Shown: piece after piece, positions 1-9,686 of the stretch | Layout of the letters: each line of letters opens with the position of its first letter | How positions within the stretch are numbered: position 1 is the first letter of the stretch | Assembly: GCA_905221065.1 (NCBI GenBank) | Contig: CAJNBS010000003.1 | Span: 1 to 64,000 of the forward strand | Length of the DNA stretch: 64,000 nucleotides | Direction: 5' to 3' | From: a bacterium | Lineage (GTDB): Bacteria; Bacillota; Bacilli; Lactobacillales; Streptococcaceae | Program-made: the position numbers and the translations under genes | Notes under the pieces: generated by a model | The model's database searches: none | Told to the model about the DNA's origin: nothing | Seen by the model: only the letters and a program-made list of their open reading frames with translations

Positions 1-105
1 GAACAAGCCATTATAGACTATATCGATTACTACAACAACAAACGAATTAAGGTAAAACTAAAAGGACTTAGTCCTGTGCAATACAGAACTAAATCCTTTC
101 AATAA
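1..105 (+). CDS. IS3-family (IS150/IS861-like) transposase, C-terminal fragment cut by window edge
   Basis: The reading frame is open from the first base and ends at TAA 103-105, giving 34 residues that include DYYNNKRIKVKLKGLSPVQY. This is the usual end of the DDE integrase domain (OrfB) of IS3-family elements of the IS150 group: the YYNxxRI stretch and the LxGLSPVQYR ending are typical. The protein would cut and join the element's ends during transposition. Only the tail is visible, so whether the element is intact cannot be judged. It is followed within 6 bases by the expected terminal inverted repeat. Confidence 0.9.
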   Translation, partial: EQAIIDYIDYYNNKRIKVKLKGLSPVQYRTKSFQ

Positions 106-110
106 TTATT

Positions 111-135
111 TGTCCAACTTTTTGGGGTCAGTACA
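111..135 (+). repeat. Right terminal inverted repeat of the IS3-family element
   Basis: Read on the minus strand this begins TGTACTGACCCC and ends TTGGACA, the classic terminus of IS3/IS150-type elements, and it lies just after the transposase stop. It probably marks the outer edge of the insertion. The target duplication cannot be checked because the left end is outside the window. Confidence 0.8.
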
Positions 136-204
136 TAAATCAACGTTTTTTATTTTTGTTTTTGGTATTCCTTGGCATTCTTTTGCGGAAAAAGGATACA
201 ACAA

Positions 205-230
205 AGGATACAACATTTTTGTCGTATCCT
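205..230 (-). terminator. Probable terminator hairpin after tRNA-Ser
   Basis: A 10-bp inverted repeat (AGGATACAAC / GTCGTATCCT, one G-T pair) with a six-base loop lies 22 bases past the tRNA 3' end. The left arm is repeated just outside (GGATACAAC at 194-202 and 206-214), so alternative foldings are possible. The tail on the minus strand is only moderately U-rich. Confidence 0.5.
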
Positions 231-251
231 AGAAATAATTTTTCTTTTCCA

Positions 252-339
252 CGGAAGACATGGGATTCGAACCCACGCACGCTGTTACACGCCTACCGCG
301 TTTCCAACACGGCCTCTTAAGCCTCTTGAGTAATCTTCC
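252..339 (-). tRNA. tRNA-Ser (anticodon GGA)
   Basis: The minus strand folds as a class II tRNA of 88 nt: acceptor GGAAGAT pairs with GTCTTCC, discriminator G at 252, T-loop GGTTCGAATCC, and an anticodon arm CCGTG-TTGGAAA-CGCGG that places GGA in the loop, reading UCC and UCU serine codons. The long variable arm is typical of serine tRNAs. CCA is not encoded. Such genes are common integration sites, and an IS end lies about 115 bases away, but no att duplication is visible. Confidence 0.93.
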
Positions 340-354
340 AATACTTACTCAAAT

Positions 355-383
355 AGTCTACCATAAAGGCTCTTATCTTGCAA
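355..383 (-). promoter_or_regulatory. Promoter of tRNA-Ser
   Basis: On the minus strand TTGCAA (378-383) and TAGACT (355-360) are 17 bases apart, with an extended TGG before the -10 box. Transcription would begin near 348, about 9 bases before the mature tRNA 5' end. Confidence 0.65.
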
Positions 384-415
384 TAAAAATTCTGGAAATA
401 AGAAAAATGATAGAA

Positions 416-467
416 TTTGAAAGAAAATGATAAAAAACGCTTGACTTTGAAAGAAAGTGTGATAAAA
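416..467 (+). promoter_or_regulatory. fru promoter with two direct operator-like repeats
   Basis: TTGACT (441-446) and an extended -10, TGATAAAAT (460-468), form the promoter. Two near-identical stretches beginning TTTGAAAGAAA, at 416 and 446, each run on into TGATAAAA and are 30 bases apart, about three helical turns. The second lies over the promoter spacer. DeoR-family sugar repressors usually bind such direct repeats, so these are the likely FruR operators (inference). Confidence 0.6.
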
Positions 468-474
468 TGAATAG

Positions 475-488
475 TGTAAACGATAACA
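475..488 (+). promoter_or_regulatory. cre (CcpA) site of the fru operon
   Basis: TGTAAACGATAACA fits the cre core TGNAARCGNWWWCA at every position. It lies just after the -10 box, near the transcription start, where CcpA binding would block initiation. This predicts glucose repression of fructose uptake. Confidence 0.7.
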
Positions 489-500
489 GGAGGTGATTCG

Positions 501-1241
501 GTGTTAAAAACAGAGCGGAAGAAACTGATTTTAGAGGAGTTAAATCAACATCATGTAGTTTCTCTAGAAAAATTAGTTAGTTTGCTAGAAACGTCAGAAT
601 CAACGGTTCGAAGAGACTTAGATGAGCTGGAAGCAGAAAACAAGCTTCGTCGCGTGCATGGTGGAGCAGAACTCCCCCATTCCTTGCAGGAAGAAGAAAC
701 CATTCAAGAAAAATCTGTCAAAAACCTTCAAGAGAAAAAGTTGCTTGCTCAGAAGGCAGCCTCTCTGATTAAGGAACAAGATGTCATCTTTATCGATGCT
801 GGAACAACGACAGCCTTTTTGATTCATGAATTGGTTAATAAGAATGTTACAGTCGTGACCAACTCCATTCACCATGCAGCTCAGTTGGTTGAAAAGCATA
901 TTCCAACTGTCATGGTTGGAGGAAGTGTCAAGACGGCGACGGATGCTAGTATCGGGGGCGTTGCTCTTAACCAGATTAACCAATTGCACTTTGACCGTGC
1001 CTTTATCGGGATGAATGGTGTGGATGATGGCTATTATACGACTCCTGATATGGAAGAGGGAGCTGTGAAGCGAGCCATTTTGGAGAATGCCAAACAGACT
1101 TATGTCTTGGTGGATTCGTCAAAAATTGGACAAACTTGTTTTGCCAAGGTAGCACCCCTCAAACGAGCAATTGTTATCACCAGTCAAGGGCATGAGCTCT
1201 TGGGTGCTATTAAGGAGAAAACGGAGGTAATAGAAGTATGA
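501..1241 (+). CDS. fruR: Fructose operon repressor, DeoR family
   Basis: A 246-residue DeoR-family regulator. The N-terminal winged helix-turn-helix (about residues 5-57) has the family signature in SLEKLVSLLETSESTVRRDL, and the C-terminal DeoR sensor domain has the usual DAGTTT motif, which binds a phosphorylated sugar. It starts at GTG, 3 bases after a strong AGGAGGTGATT ribosome site. It is first in an operon with fruK (ATGA overlap) and fruA, so its ligand is probably fructose-1-phosphate or fructose-1,6-bisphosphate. Likely autoregulated through the repeats at 416-467. The family assignment is secure; the effector is inferred from context. Confidence 0.93.
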   Translation: MLKTERKKLILEELNQHHVVSLEKLVSLLETSESTVRRDLDELEAENKLRRVHGGAELPHSLQEEETIQEKSVKNLQEKKLLAQKAASLIKEQDVIFIDAGTTTAFLIHELVNKNVTVVTNSIHHAAQLVEKHIPTVMVGGSVKTATDASIGGVALNQINQLHFDRAFIGMNGVDDGYYTTPDMEEGAVKRAILENAKQTYVLVDSSKIGQTCFAKVAPLKRAIVITSQGHELLGAIKEKTEVIEV

Positions 1242-2149
1242 TTTATACAGTCACACTCAATCCATCCATTGATTATATCGTTCGTCTGGACCAAGTCCAA
1301 GTTGGTAGTGTCAATCGTATGGACAGTGATGATAAGTTTGCTGGTGGGAAAGGAATCAATGTCAGTCGTGTCTTGAAACGCTTGGGTATTCCAAATACAG
1401 CGACGGGATTTATCGGAGGATTTACTGGTAAATTTATCACAGATACTTTGGCAGTGGAAGAAATCGAGACACGTTTTGTCCAAGTGGCAGAAGATACTCG
1501 TATCAATGTTAAAATCAAAGCAGACCAAGAAACAGAAATCAACGGAACTGGTCCAACTGTTGAACCAGCTCAGCTAGAAGAATTGAAAGCTATTTTATCT
1601 AGTTTGACTGCAGAAGACACGGTTGTATTTGCGGGTTCAAGTGCTAAAAATCTGGGAAATGTTATCTACAGGGATTTGATTGCCTTAACGCGCCAGACTG
1701 GTGCGCAAGTAGTCTGTGACTTTGAAGGACAGACCTTGATTGATAGTTTGGACTACCAGCCACTTTTGGTCAAACCAAACAATCACGAACTTGGAGCTAT
1801 CTTTGGAGTGAAACTTGAAAGTTTAGATGAAATCGAGAAATATGCTCGCGAATTGCTGACTAAAGGTGCTCAAAACGTCATTATCTCTATGGCTGGGGAT
1901 GGTGCTCTTCTTGTCACATCTGAGGGAGCTTACTTCGCAAAACCTATCAAGGGAACAGTCAAAAATTCAGTTGGAGCTGGTGACTCTATGGTTGCTGGAT
2001 TCACAGGTGAATTTGTCAAATCAAAAGACGCAGTAGAAGCCTTCAAATGGGGTGTGGCTTGTGGAACGGCAACGACCTTCTCGGATGACTTGGCAACAGC
2101 AGAATTTATTAAAGAAACATATGAAAAAGTTGAGGTAGAAAAACGATGA
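1238..2149 (+). CDS. fruK: 1-phosphofructokinase
   Basis: A 303-residue PfkB-family sugar kinase that phosphorylates fructose-1-phosphate to fructose-1,6-bisphosphate with ATP in the cytoplasm. The N-terminal substrate region has NPSIDYIV and GGKGINVSRVL, and the C-terminal catalytic motif is NSVGAGDSMVAGF, with the GAGD anion hole and catalytic Asp. It overlaps fruR by 4 bases and fruA by 4, so the three are translationally coupled. The product feeds directly into lower glycolysis. It is a paralogue of LacC at 38704; the position beside a fructose PTS decides between the two functions. Confidence 0.95.
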   Translation: MIYTVTLNPSIDYIVRLDQVQVGSVNRMDSDDKFAGGKGINVSRVLKRLGIPNTATGFIGGFTGKFITDTLAVEEIETRFVQVAEDTRINVKIKADQETEINGTGPTVEPAQLEELKAILSSLTAEDTVVFAGSSAKNLGNVIYRDLIALTRQTGAQVVCDFEGQTLIDSLDYQPLLVKPNNHELGAIFGVKLESLDEIEKYARELLTKGAQNVIISMAGDGALLVTSEGAYFAKPIKGTVKNSVGAGDSMVAGFTGEFVKSKDAVEAFKWGVACGTATTFSDDLATAEFIKETYEKVEVEKR

Positions 2150-4098
2150 AAATTCAAGACCTATTGAGAAAAGATGTCATGTTGCTGGATTTGCAGGCAA
2201 CTGAAAAAACAGCTGTTATCGAAGAGATGATTAAAAGCTTGACAGATCACGGTTATGTGACGGATTTTGAAACATTTAAAGAAGGTATTTTGGCGCGTGA
2301 AGCTTTGACTTCTACAGGTTTGGGTGACGGAATCGCTATGCCTCACAGCAAAAACGCTGCTGTCAAAGAGGCGACAGTTCTCTTTGCTAAGTCAAACAAG
2401 GGTGTTGACTATGAGAGCTTGGATGGGCAACCAACAGACCTCTTCTTCATGATTGCGGCTCCAGAAGGTGCCAATGATACTCACTTGGCAGCTTTGGCAG
2501 AATTGTCCCAATATTTGATGAAAGACGGTTTTGCTGACAAACTTCGTCAAGCAAGATCAGCTGACCAAGTCATTGAACTTTTTGACCAAGCTTCAGAAAA
2601 AACGGCAGAACCTGTTCAAGCGCCTGCCAATGAATCTGGCGACTTTATTGTAGCTGTTACAGCTTGTACGACAGGTATTGCCCACACTTACATGGCCCAA
2701 GAAGCCCTTCAAAAAGTGGCTACTGAAATGGGTGTTGAGATCAAGGTTGAAACTAATGGTGCCAGCGGTGTTGGGAATCAACTAACTGCAGAGGATATCC
2801 GCAAGGCTAAAGCTGTTATTATCGCTGCTGACAAGGCTGTTGAGATGGATCGTTTCGATGGCAAACCATTGGTAAACCGTCCAGTTGCAGACGGAATCCG
2901 TAAGACAGAAGAATTGATTAACTTGGCTCTTTCTGGGAATGCTGAAGTTTACCGTGCTGCTAATGGAGCAAAAGCTACGGCAGCAAGCAATGAAAAACAA
3001 AGTCTTGGTGGTGCCTTCTACAAACACTTGATGAGTGGTGTATCTCAAATGTTACCATTCGTTATCGGTGGTGGTATCATGATTGCCCTTGCCTTCTTGA
3101 TTGATGGGGCTTTGGGTGTTCCAAATGAAAATCTTGGTAATCTAGGTTCTTATCATGAGCTAGCTTCTATGTTCATGAAAATTGGTGGTGCAGCCTTTGG
3201 TTTGATGCTTCCAGTCTTTGCAGGTTATGTTGCTTACTCTATCGCTGAAAAACCAGGTTTGGTAGCAGGTTTCGTGGCTGGTGCTATTGCCAAAGAAGGT
3301 TTTGCCTTTGGTAAAATCCCTTATGCCGCAGGTGGTGAAGCAACTTCAACTCTTGCAGGTGTCTCATCTGGTTTCCTAGGTGCTCTTGTGGGTGGGTTTA
3401 TCGCAGGTGCCTTGGTTCTTGCTATCAAGAAATATGTCAAAGTTCCTCGTTCACTTGAAGGTGCTAAATCAATCCTTCTCTTGCCACTTCTTGGAACAAT
3501 CTTGACAGGATTTGTCATGCTAGCTGTTAACATCCCGATGGCAGCAATCAACACTGCTATGAATGACTTCCTTGGCGGTCTTGGAGGCGGTTCAGCTGTC
3601 CTTCTCGGTATCGTCCTTGGTGGAATGATGGCTGTTGACATGGGGGGACCGGTCAATAAAGCGGCTTATGTATTTGGTACAGGTACGCTTGCCGCTACTG
3701 TTTCTTCAGGTGGTTCTGTGGCTATGGCAGCAGTTATGGCTGGAGGAATGGTGCCACCACTTGCAATCTTTGTCGCAACTCTTCTTTTCAAAGATAAATT
3801 TACTAAGGAAGAACGTAACTCAGGTTTGACAAACATCATCATGGGCTTGTCATTTATCACTGAGGGAGCGATTCCATTTGGTGCCGCTGACCCAGCTCGT
3901 GCGATCCCAAGCTTCATCCTTGGTTCAGCTGTAGCAGGCGGACTCGTTGGTCTTGCTGGAATCAAACTCATGGCGCCACACGGAGGAATCTTCGTCATCG
4001 CCCTTACTTCAAATGCCCTTCTTTACCTTGCCTCTGTCTTGGTAGGAGCAATCGTGAGTGGTGTAGTCTATGGTTACCTCCGCAAACCACAAGCATAA
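2146..4098 (+). CDS. fruA: PTS fructose transporter, fused EIIABC
   Basis: A 650-residue membrane permease that imports fructose and phosphorylates it at C1 using phosphate from HPr. Domain order is EIIA (about 1-150, phosphorylated His67 in AMPHSKN), EIIB (about 165-260, Cys174 in VTACTTGIAHTYMAQ), and EIIC (about 290-645, several membrane helices, with GGPVNKAAYVFG and GAIPFGAADP). All three domains are intact and the length is normal for the streptococcal A-B-C form. It is last in the fruRKA operon and ends in a terminator. Confidence 0.96.
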   Translation: MKIQDLLRKDVMLLDLQATEKTAVIEEMIKSLTDHGYVTDFETFKEGILAREALTSTGLGDGIAMPHSKNAAVKEATVLFAKSNKGVDYESLDGQPTDLFFMIAAPEGANDTHLAALAELSQYLMKDGFADKLRQARSADQVIELFDQASEKTAEPVQAPANESGDFIVAVTACTTGIAHTYMAQEALQKVATEMGVEIKVETNGASGVGNQLTAEDIRKAKAVIIAADKAVEMDRFDGKPLVNRPVADGIRKTEELINLALSGNAEVYRAANGAKATAASNEKQSLGGAFYKHLMSGVSQMLPFVIGGGIMIALAFLIDGALGVPNENLGNLGSYHELASMFMKIGGAAFGLMLPVFAGYVAYSIAEKPGLVAGFVAGAIAKEGFAFGKIPYAAGGEATSTLAGVSSGFLGALVGGFIAGALVLAIKKYVKVPRSLEGAKSILLLPLLGTILTGFVMLAVNIPMAAINTAMNDFLGGLGGGSAVLLGIVLGGMMAVDMGGPVNKAAYVFGTGTLAATVSSGGSVAMAAVMAGGMVPPLAIFVATLLFKDKFTKEERNSGLTNIIMGLSFITEGAIPFGAADPARAIPSFILGSAVAGGLVGLAGIKLMAPHGGIFVIALTSNALLYLASVLVGAIVSGVVYGYLRKPQA

Positions 4099-4116
4099 AA
4101 ATTAGATAGAAAATGA

Positions 4117-4146
4117 AAAGATTGTACTGTTTGGTGCAGTCTTTTT
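4117..4146 (+). terminator. Terminator of the fruRKA operon
   Basis: AAAGATTGTAC pairs with GTGCAGTCTTT (two G-U pairs) around a six-base loop and runs into T-rich sequence, 19 bases after the fruA stop. Confidence 0.8.
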
Positions 4147-4171
4147 CTCTTTCCGAAATGGATTTGAAATA

Positions 4172-4180
4172 TGGTATAAT
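4172..4180 (+). promoter_or_regulatory. Extended -10 promoter of ftsK
   Basis: TGGTATAAT ends only 6 bases before the ftsK ATG at 4187, so the expected transcription start coincides with the start codon. No ribosome site fits between them. Confidence 0.65.
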
Positions 4181-4186
4181 AGAAGA

Positions 4187-6490
4187 ATGGCAAACAAGAA
4201 TACAAGTAAAACAAGACGGAGACCGTCTAAAGCAGAACTCGAAAGAAAAGAAGCGATTCAACGAATGTTGATTTCGCTTGGAATCGCGATTTTATTGATT
4301 TTCGCAGCCTTTAAATTAGGGGCTGCAGGTATAACCCTTTATAATTTAATTCGCTTGCTGGTTGGGAGCCTAGCTTATCTGGCAATATTTGCCCTCTTGA
4401 TCTATCTCTTCTTTTTCAAGTGGATCCGAAAACAGGAAGGCCTCCTAGCTGGCTTTTTCACTATATTTGCGGGCTTACTCCTGATTTTTGAGGCCTACTT
4501 AGTTTGGAAATATGGTTTGGACAAGTCGGTCTTAAAAGGAACTATAGCTCAGGTTGTGACTGATTTGACTGGTTTTCGAACGACCAGTTTTGCTGGTGGA
4601 GGCTTGATTGGTGTTGGACTCTATGTGCCAACAGCCTTTCTCTTCTCAAATATCGGTACTTACTTTATTGGTTCTATCTTGATTTTAGCAGGCGCTCTCC
4701 TAGTTAGTCCTTGGTCTGTTTACGATATTGCTGAATTTTTCAGTAGAGGCTTTGCCAAATGGCGGGAAGGGCATGAGCGTCGAAAAGAGGAACGCTTTGT
4801 CAAACAAGAAGAAAAAGCTCGCCAAAAGGCTGAGCAAGAGGCTAGATTAGAAAAAGAAGCAGCTGAGAAAGCCTTACTCGATTTACCTCCTGTCGATATG
4901 GAAACGGGTGAAATTCTGACAGAAGATGTTGTGCTTGACGTTCCACCTGTTCCAGAAGAAGAGTGGGTGGAACCAGAAATCATCCTCCCTCAAGCTGAAC
5001 TTGAATTCCCAGAACAGGAACAAACATTTGATGACGAAGATGTTCAGGTTGATTTTTCATCCAAGGAAGCTCTTGAATACAAACTTCCAAGTTTACAACT
5101 CTTTGCTCCTGATAAACCCAAAGACCAGTCTAAAGAGAAGAAAATCGTCCGAGAAAATATCAAAATCCTAGAAGAAACTTTTGCCAGCTTTGGTATCAAG
5201 GTGACAGTTGAACGGGCTGAAATTGGCCCATCAGTGACCAAGTATGAAGTCAAGCCAGCAGTTGGTGTACGGGTTAACCGCATTTCCAATCTAGCAGACG
5301 ACCTCGCTCTTGCCTTGGCAGCCAAGGATGTTCGGATTGAAGCTCCAATCCCCGGGAAATCCCTAGTCGGAATCGAGGTTCCTAACTCTGAAATTGCGAC
5401 TGTGTCCTTCCGCGAACTATGGGAACAATCTCAAACGAAAGCAGAAAATCTCTTGGAAATTCCTCTAGGAAAGGCGGTTAATGGCACAGCAAGAGCTTTT
5501 GACCTTTCTAAAATGCCTCACTTGCTAGTCGCGGGTTCAACAGGTTCAGGGAAGTCAGTAGCAGTTAACGGTATTATCGCTAGCATTCTCATGAAGGCAA
5601 GACCAGACCAAGTCAAATTTATGATGGTTGACCCCAAGATGGTTGAGTTATCGGTTTACAATGACATTCCTCATCTCTTGATTCCAGTTGTAACCAATCC
5701 ACGCAAGGCCAGCAAGGCCCTACAAAAGGTTGTGGACGAAATGGAAAATCGCTACGAACTCTTTGCCAAGGTGGGAGTTCGGAATATTGCAGGCTTTAAT
5801 GCCAAGGTAGAAGAGTTTAATGCCCAGTCTGAGTACAAGCAGATTCCACTGCCACTCATTGTTGTGATTGTGGATGAGTTGGCTGACCTCATGATGGTGG
5901 CCAGCAAGGAAGTAGAGGATGCCATTATTCGTCTTGGACAGAAGGCGCGTGCTGCCGGTATTCACATGATTCTTGCAACCCAGCGTCCATCCGTTGATGT
6001 CATTTCTGGTCTGATTAAGGCCAATGTCCCATCTCGTGTGGCGTTTGCAGTTTCGTCAGGGACAGACTCTCGTACGATCTTGGATGAAAATGGAGCAGAA
6101 AAACTGCTTGGTCGAGGAGACATGCTCTTTAAACCGATTGATGAAAATCATCCAGTTCGTTTGCAAGGCTCCTTTATCTCGGATGATGATGTCGAACGCA
6201 TCGTAAACTTCATCAAGGCTCAGGCAGACGCGGACTACGATGAGAGTTTTGATCCAGGTGAGGTTTCTGAAAATGACGGAGAATTTTCAGATGGTGAAAC
6301 TGGTGGAGATCCGCTTTTTGAAGAAGCCAAGGCTTTGGTAATAGAAACCCAGAAAGCCAGTGCGTCTATGATTCAACGTCGTTTGTCAGTTGGATTTAAC
6401 CGTGCGACCCGTCTCATGGAAGAACTGGAGATGGCAGGTGTCATCGGTCCAGCTGAAGGTACCAAACCTCGAAAAGTATTACAACAATAA
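4187..6490 (+). CDS. ftsK: DNA translocase FtsK/SpoIIIE family
   Basis: A 767-residue septal DNA pump that moves chromosome ends through the closing division site. The basic N-terminus is followed by about four or five membrane helices (roughly residues 25-185), a charged linker rich in Glu, Lys and Arg (about 190-310), and the RecA-like motor with Walker [14 protein letters not shown] and Walker [13 protein letters not shown]. The C-terminal gamma winged helix ([19 protein letters not shown]) reads polarity sequences on DNA. Length matches the pneumococcal form. The promoter's -10 box almost abuts the ATG, suggesting a leaderless message. It stands alone between the fru and pepX blocks. Confidence 0.93.
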   Translation: MANKNTSKTRRRPSKAELERKEAIQRMLISLGIAILLIFAAFKLGAAGITLYNLIRLLVGSLAYLAIFALLIYLFFFKWIRKQEGLLAGFFTIFAGLLLIFEAYLVWKYGLDKSVLKGTIAQVVTDLTGFRTTSFAGGGLIGVGLYVPTAFLFSNIGTYFIGSILILAGALLVSPWSVYDIAEFFSRGFAKWREGHERRKEERFVKQEEKARQKAEQEARLEKEAAEKALLDLPPVDMETGEILTEDVVLDVPPVPEEEWVEPEIILPQAELEFPEQEQTFDDEDVQVDFSSKEALEYKLPSLQLFAPDKPKDQSKEKKIVRENIKILEETFASFGIKVTVERAEIGPSVTKYEVKPAVGVRVNRISNLADDLALALAAKDVRIEAPIPGKSLVGIEVPNSEIATVSFRELWEQSQTKAENLLEIPLGKAVNGTARAFDLSKMPHLLVAGSTGSGKSVAVNGIIASILMKARPDQVKFMMVDPKMVELSVYNDIPHLLIPVVTNPRKASKALQKVVDEMENRYELFAKVGVRNIAGFNAKVEEFNAQSEYKQIPLPLIVVIVDELADLMMVASKEVEDAIIRLGQKARAAGIHMILATQRPSVDVISGLIKANVPSRVAFAVSSGTDSRTILDENGAEKLLGRGDMLFKPIDENHPVRLQGSFISDDDVERIVNFIKAQADADYDESFDPGEVSENDGEFSDGETGGDPLFEEAKALVIETQKASASMIQRRLSVGFNRATRLMEELEMAGVIGPAEGTKPRKVLQQ

Positions 6491-6563
6491 ATTTCTCTCT
6501 TATACGGAAATGTGAACCTGACGTGATTTGAAGAGATTTTTGAAGAGTATCAGTAAAGAAGAT

Positions 6564-6596
6564 AAAAAAATTCCGTGTCTGATCAGACACGGGATT
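6564..6596 (-). terminator. Terminator of the pepX-argR operon
   Basis: A near-perfect palindrome centred on CCGTGTCTGATCAGACACGG is followed on the minus strand by a run of seven T (6564-6570). It starts 4 bases after the argR stop. It may also stop ftsK transcripts arriving from the other side. Confidence 0.88.
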
Positions 6597-6599
6597 CTG

Positions 6600-7070
6600 C
6601 TATTCACCAAAGAAAAATGGTGGGGCGAACCGTTTCAGCTCTTCAAAGCAATGTTGAGCAGCTTCTGCGTCTTCGCAGATGACGAGACAGACATCATCGC
6701 CACAGAGGGTAGCGATAGCATCAGGGAAGTTCAAAGCATCAATGATAGAACCAAAGGATTGAGCAAGTCCAGGAAGGGTTTTTAGTAGGACTTGGTGTTG
6801 AACTGGGCGCATCAAGACAAGGGCGTCTTCCATGTAGATTTCGAGACGTTTTTCCCATTTTGAGATAGAACCTGTATTGAGCACGTAGTAAGAGTTATCC
6901 TCTTCGCGGACTTTTGACAAGTTCATGTTTTTGATGTCGCGTGAGAGAGTTGCTTGGGTAACTTGAATATCGTTATCAGCAAGAAGGGCTTGTAGCTCAG
7001 CTTGAGTATGAATCTTGTTTTTTGCAACAAGAGCGCGTATGAGTTGGTGTCGGTGTTCAGATTTATTCAT
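6600..7070 (-). CDS. argR: ArgR/AhrC-family transcriptional regulator (first of two)
   Basis: A 156-residue arginine-responsive regulator. The N-terminal winged helix (about 1-70) carries TQAELQALLADNDIQVTQATLSRDIKNM, the ArgR DNA-binding signature; the C-terminal half (about 85-150) is the oligomerising, arginine-binding domain, although its last segment (GDDVCLVICEDAE) is divergent from the classical GTIAGDDT form, so arginine binding is less certain. It lies 18 bases after pepX and probably shares its transcript. A second ArgR family member occurs at 28889; lactic streptococci often need two ArgR-type proteins to form the active regulator. Which paralogue is meant by argR is ambiguous. Confidence 0.85.
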   Translation of the reverse strand: MNKSEHRHQLIRALVAKNKIHTQAELQALLADNDIQVTQATLSRDIKNMNLSKVREEDNSYYVLNTGSISKWEKRLEIYMEDALVLMRPVQHQVLLKTLPGLAQSFGSIIDALNFPDAIATLCGDDVCLVICEDAEAAQHCFEELKRFAPPFFFGE

Positions 7071-7088
7071 AATAATTTAACTCCTTTT

Positions 7089-9362
7089 TTAGTGAGGTAG
7101 GATAAGTGTAGACTGTTCAAGATCGATAGTCAAGTGGTAGTCGGTATTGTCACGTATGGTGATTTCAAAGTCAGTAGTATAAAGGACTAAACGAAGAGTA
7201 TCTCCTTCTTTTAGCTTGTAAATAGTTGGTTGCAGTTCAAATTGTACATCCATCCATTCATCTGCAGTAATCTCCTCTACTAACAGTAAATCGTTTCTAT
7301 TCTGTAAATTGAGGTAGCCTTTTGTCACGACTCGTTGTGCCTCTGGTCTAAATGGCAATTCACAGAGATTTTCCAACATGTGGTAGCGACCATTGTCAAT
7401 GGTTCTAGCACTTAAAATAGCTGGATAGGGTTGTAGGTATTTCTTTTGACCAAGTTCCAGTAGTTGAGCAGATAAAAGCCCCTTGTTTGTGTTGGATTTG
7501 ATGCGAAGATTGAGTTGAGCGCGACCGTTCAAGTGAAGATCTTTGGTCACAGGAAGGTCAAGGGTAATCTGATTTGTTTTCCCTTGATAGAGTTCTGTAT
7601 TGAAGGTCTGGTAGGTTTTACCATAGCGCTCAAAATCCTTATCTGAGTACTGGTTTTGAATAACTTGCTCTTCTTGACCAAGTGAGAAGGTTTCAAAGTT
7701 TTCTTGCTGACCGAAGTTATCAAGTGATAACCAAGTCTGAGGGGCTGTATTGTCCTGCCAGATGACAGTAGGAAGTTGGTAATCCGTTTCCTGTTCCAGT
7801 AATTTTTTAGTTAATAAGGCATTCATAGACTCACGGAAGTCAATGGACTGCCAGTTATTCATATACACATGGGCACCATTATGGAAAAAGAGGTGCTTGT
7901 TGATATGAGCAGGCAGGGCATGGAACATCTGGTAAACATGAAGTGGTTTGACATTCCAATCCTGAGAACCGTGGGTAAAGACAACCTCTGCCTTTACTTT
8001 ATCAGCATTGAGTAAATAGTTGCGGTCATGCCAAAACTGATTGTAGTCGCCAGATTTGCGATCTAACTGCTCTTTTACTTTTTCTAAGTCAGCTTGGTGA
8101 GCCTCATTGCCACGAATATAGTCGCCAGCCAAGAGATTACGAGAATAGGTTAACTCAGCAAGGGAGTCAAAGTCCTCACCTGGATAACCGCCTGGGCTAG
8201 TCACTAAACCGTTTTCACGGTAGTAGTTGTACCATGAAGAAATGCCTGCCTCGGCAATGATGACTTCTAAACCATCGACGCCTGTAGTAGCAAGACCATT
8301 TGACAGGGTACCTAGATAGGAAAGTCCAGTTGTAGCGACTTTTCCATTTGACCAGTCAGCCTTTACTTGACGCTGGCGCGTATGGTCGGTAAAGGCACGG
8401 CAACGACCATTAAGCCAATCAATGACATTTTTATAAGCCTCGATTTGCTGGTAGTCCCCATTAGTCATGAAACCAGTAGAGTCTTTGGTACCAACACCTG
8501 AGACATAGAGATTAGCAAAACCTCGTGGAAGAAAGTAGTCGTTGAGTGTATAGCTAGAGTTGATGTGAGTTAACTTTTCCTCAGCTTCTGACACAAGCTC
8601 AGCTTGGCCTTGAGATTGGACGAGATTTAGTTGAGGTTCCTCTAGCTCAATCTTGTGAGCAGGCTTAACCTCAAGCTCGCCCTCCATCTTGTAGAGAGCT
8701 TTGTCACTGGCCTTGTCATTTGTTCCTTGGTGATAGGGACTGGCTGTCATGATAGCAGGAATTTGCCCCTCATAACATGGACGAATAATGCTAACCTTGA
8801 CTAAGTCAGGCAGTCCTTTTTGATCAGTATCGACACGAGACTCAACGTAGACCACTTCTCGAATCACATCATGGCTAGAAAAAGTAGCTAAACTCTTACC
8901 GTTAAAGTAGTGGTAGTCATTATCCTCAGGAATAAGACCATCACTAACAAGTTGGTCGATAAGAGTATTTCCCTTTTTGGTGCGAGTATTGAGTAACTGA
9001 TAGAGATTTTCAATCAAGTCACCATATATAATGGGAAATCCAGTCTCTTTACGGAAAACGTCACTATCTTCGAAGTCAACCAAATAAGAAAAGCCTAAAA
9101 GTTGAAAAGCAACAGTATAAAAAATATCTGCTGTCAGTTCATCTTCTGATTGAAAAAATGTTAGCAGGTCTGTTTTTTTATCAGCTGCTAGGATGGAAAG
9201 TGGATAGTTGATGTCTTGATAAGTGAAAAAGAAACGACTTAGAAAAGACTCCAACATCTTTTTATTTGTTGACTCAGATGGAAAATCAAATCCATACTTT
9301 TTTAATTCATATAAAATAGTATCTCTTGGAAGTGATAAATAGCTGAATTGATTAAAGCGCAT
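7089..9362 (-). CDS. pepX: X-prolyl dipeptidyl aminopeptidase
   Basis: A 757-residue S15-family serine peptidase (PepX) that removes X-Pro dipeptides from the N-terminus of peptides, in the cytoplasm, during use of proline-rich peptides. A helical N-terminal oligomerisation domain (about 1-145) is followed by the alpha/beta-hydrolase core with the nucleophile in GLSYLG (Ser348), the Asp in [10 protein letters not shown] and the His in FHNGAHVYM, then a C-terminal jelly-roll domain. No signal peptide is visible. The length is normal. The gene has its own promoter and is followed by argR. Confidence 0.96.
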   Translation of the reverse strand: MRFNQFSYLSLPRDTILYELKKYGFDFPSESTNKKMLESFLSRFFFTYQDINYPLSILAADKKTDLLTFFQSEDELTADIFYTVAFQLLGFSYLVDFEDSDVFRKETGFPIIYGDLIENLYQLLNTRTKKGNTLIDQLVSDGLIPEDNDYHYFNGKSLATFSSHDVIREVVYVESRVDTDQKGLPDLVKVSIIRPCYEGQIPAIMTASPYHQGTNDKASDKALYKMEGELEVKPAHKIELEEPQLNLVQSQGQAELVSEAEEKLTHINSSYTLNDYFLPRGFANLYVSGVGTKDSTGFMTNGDYQQIEAYKNVIDWLNGRCRAFTDHTRQRQVKADWSNGKVATTGLSYLGTLSNGLATTGVDGLEVIIAEAGISSWYNYYRENGLVTSPGGYPGEDFDSLAELTYSRNLLAGDYIRGNEAHQADLEKVKEQLDRKSGDYNQFWHDRNYLLNADKVKAEVVFTHGSQDWNVKPLHVYQMFHALPAHINKHLFFHNGAHVYMNNWQSIDFRESMNALLTKKLLEQETDYQLPTVIWQDNTAPQTWLSLDNFGQQENFETFSLGQEEQVIQNQYSDKDFERYGKTYQTFNTELYQGKTNQITLDLPVTKDLHLNGRAQLNLRIKSNTNKGLLSAQLLELGQKKYLQPYPAILSARTIDNGRYHMLENLCELPFRPEAQRVVTKGYLNLQNRNDLLLVEEITADEWMDVQFELQPTIYKLKEGDTLRLVLYTTDFEITIRDNTDYHLTIDLEQSTLILPH

Positions 9363-9393
9363 AAAACCTCCTTGTAAAATAATAATTAAGGTT

Positions 9394-9402
9394 ATTATAT
9401 CA
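9394..9402 (-). promoter_or_regulatory. Extended -10 promoter of pepX
   Basis: On the minus strand TGATATAAT lies about 30 bases before the pepX ATG, with an AAGGAGG ribosome site close to the start. No good -35 box is visible, as is common with extended -10 promoters. Confidence 0.6.
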
Positions 9403-9686
9403 AAAAAATAGGAGAAAGGGAATTATTAAGTGAGAAAGAAATTAATTAAAGAATAATGAATACAATTTATATGAAATAATATGTGATATTCTATAGTGTT
9501 CGTAAATTAAACTATATCTAATAAGAATTTTGAGTGAATTTATCTCACTTCTTTAAAAGAGATATCCACTTATTGGGATAAAAAGTTCAAAATAGTTTAC
9601 AGAAACATTTCTATTGCAAATATATTTGTTTTTTTCATCCAAAATGCCTTATTTAAAATATAAAACAGAGATAGGAGTTATTGCTT
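9403..9686 (+). other. AT-rich spacer between pepX and dnaE promoters; no gene seen
   Basis: About 280 bases of AT-rich DNA with stops in all frames. I see short imperfect palindromes (for example GAGTGAATTTATCTCAC near 9533-9549) but no repeat family, RNA gene or conserved reading frame. Confidence 0.5.

Noticed and set aside
3321..3656. Long minus-strand frames inside fruA and other highly expressed genes
   Set aside because: They are by-products of biased codon use in the real genes; no ribosome sites or recognisable domains.
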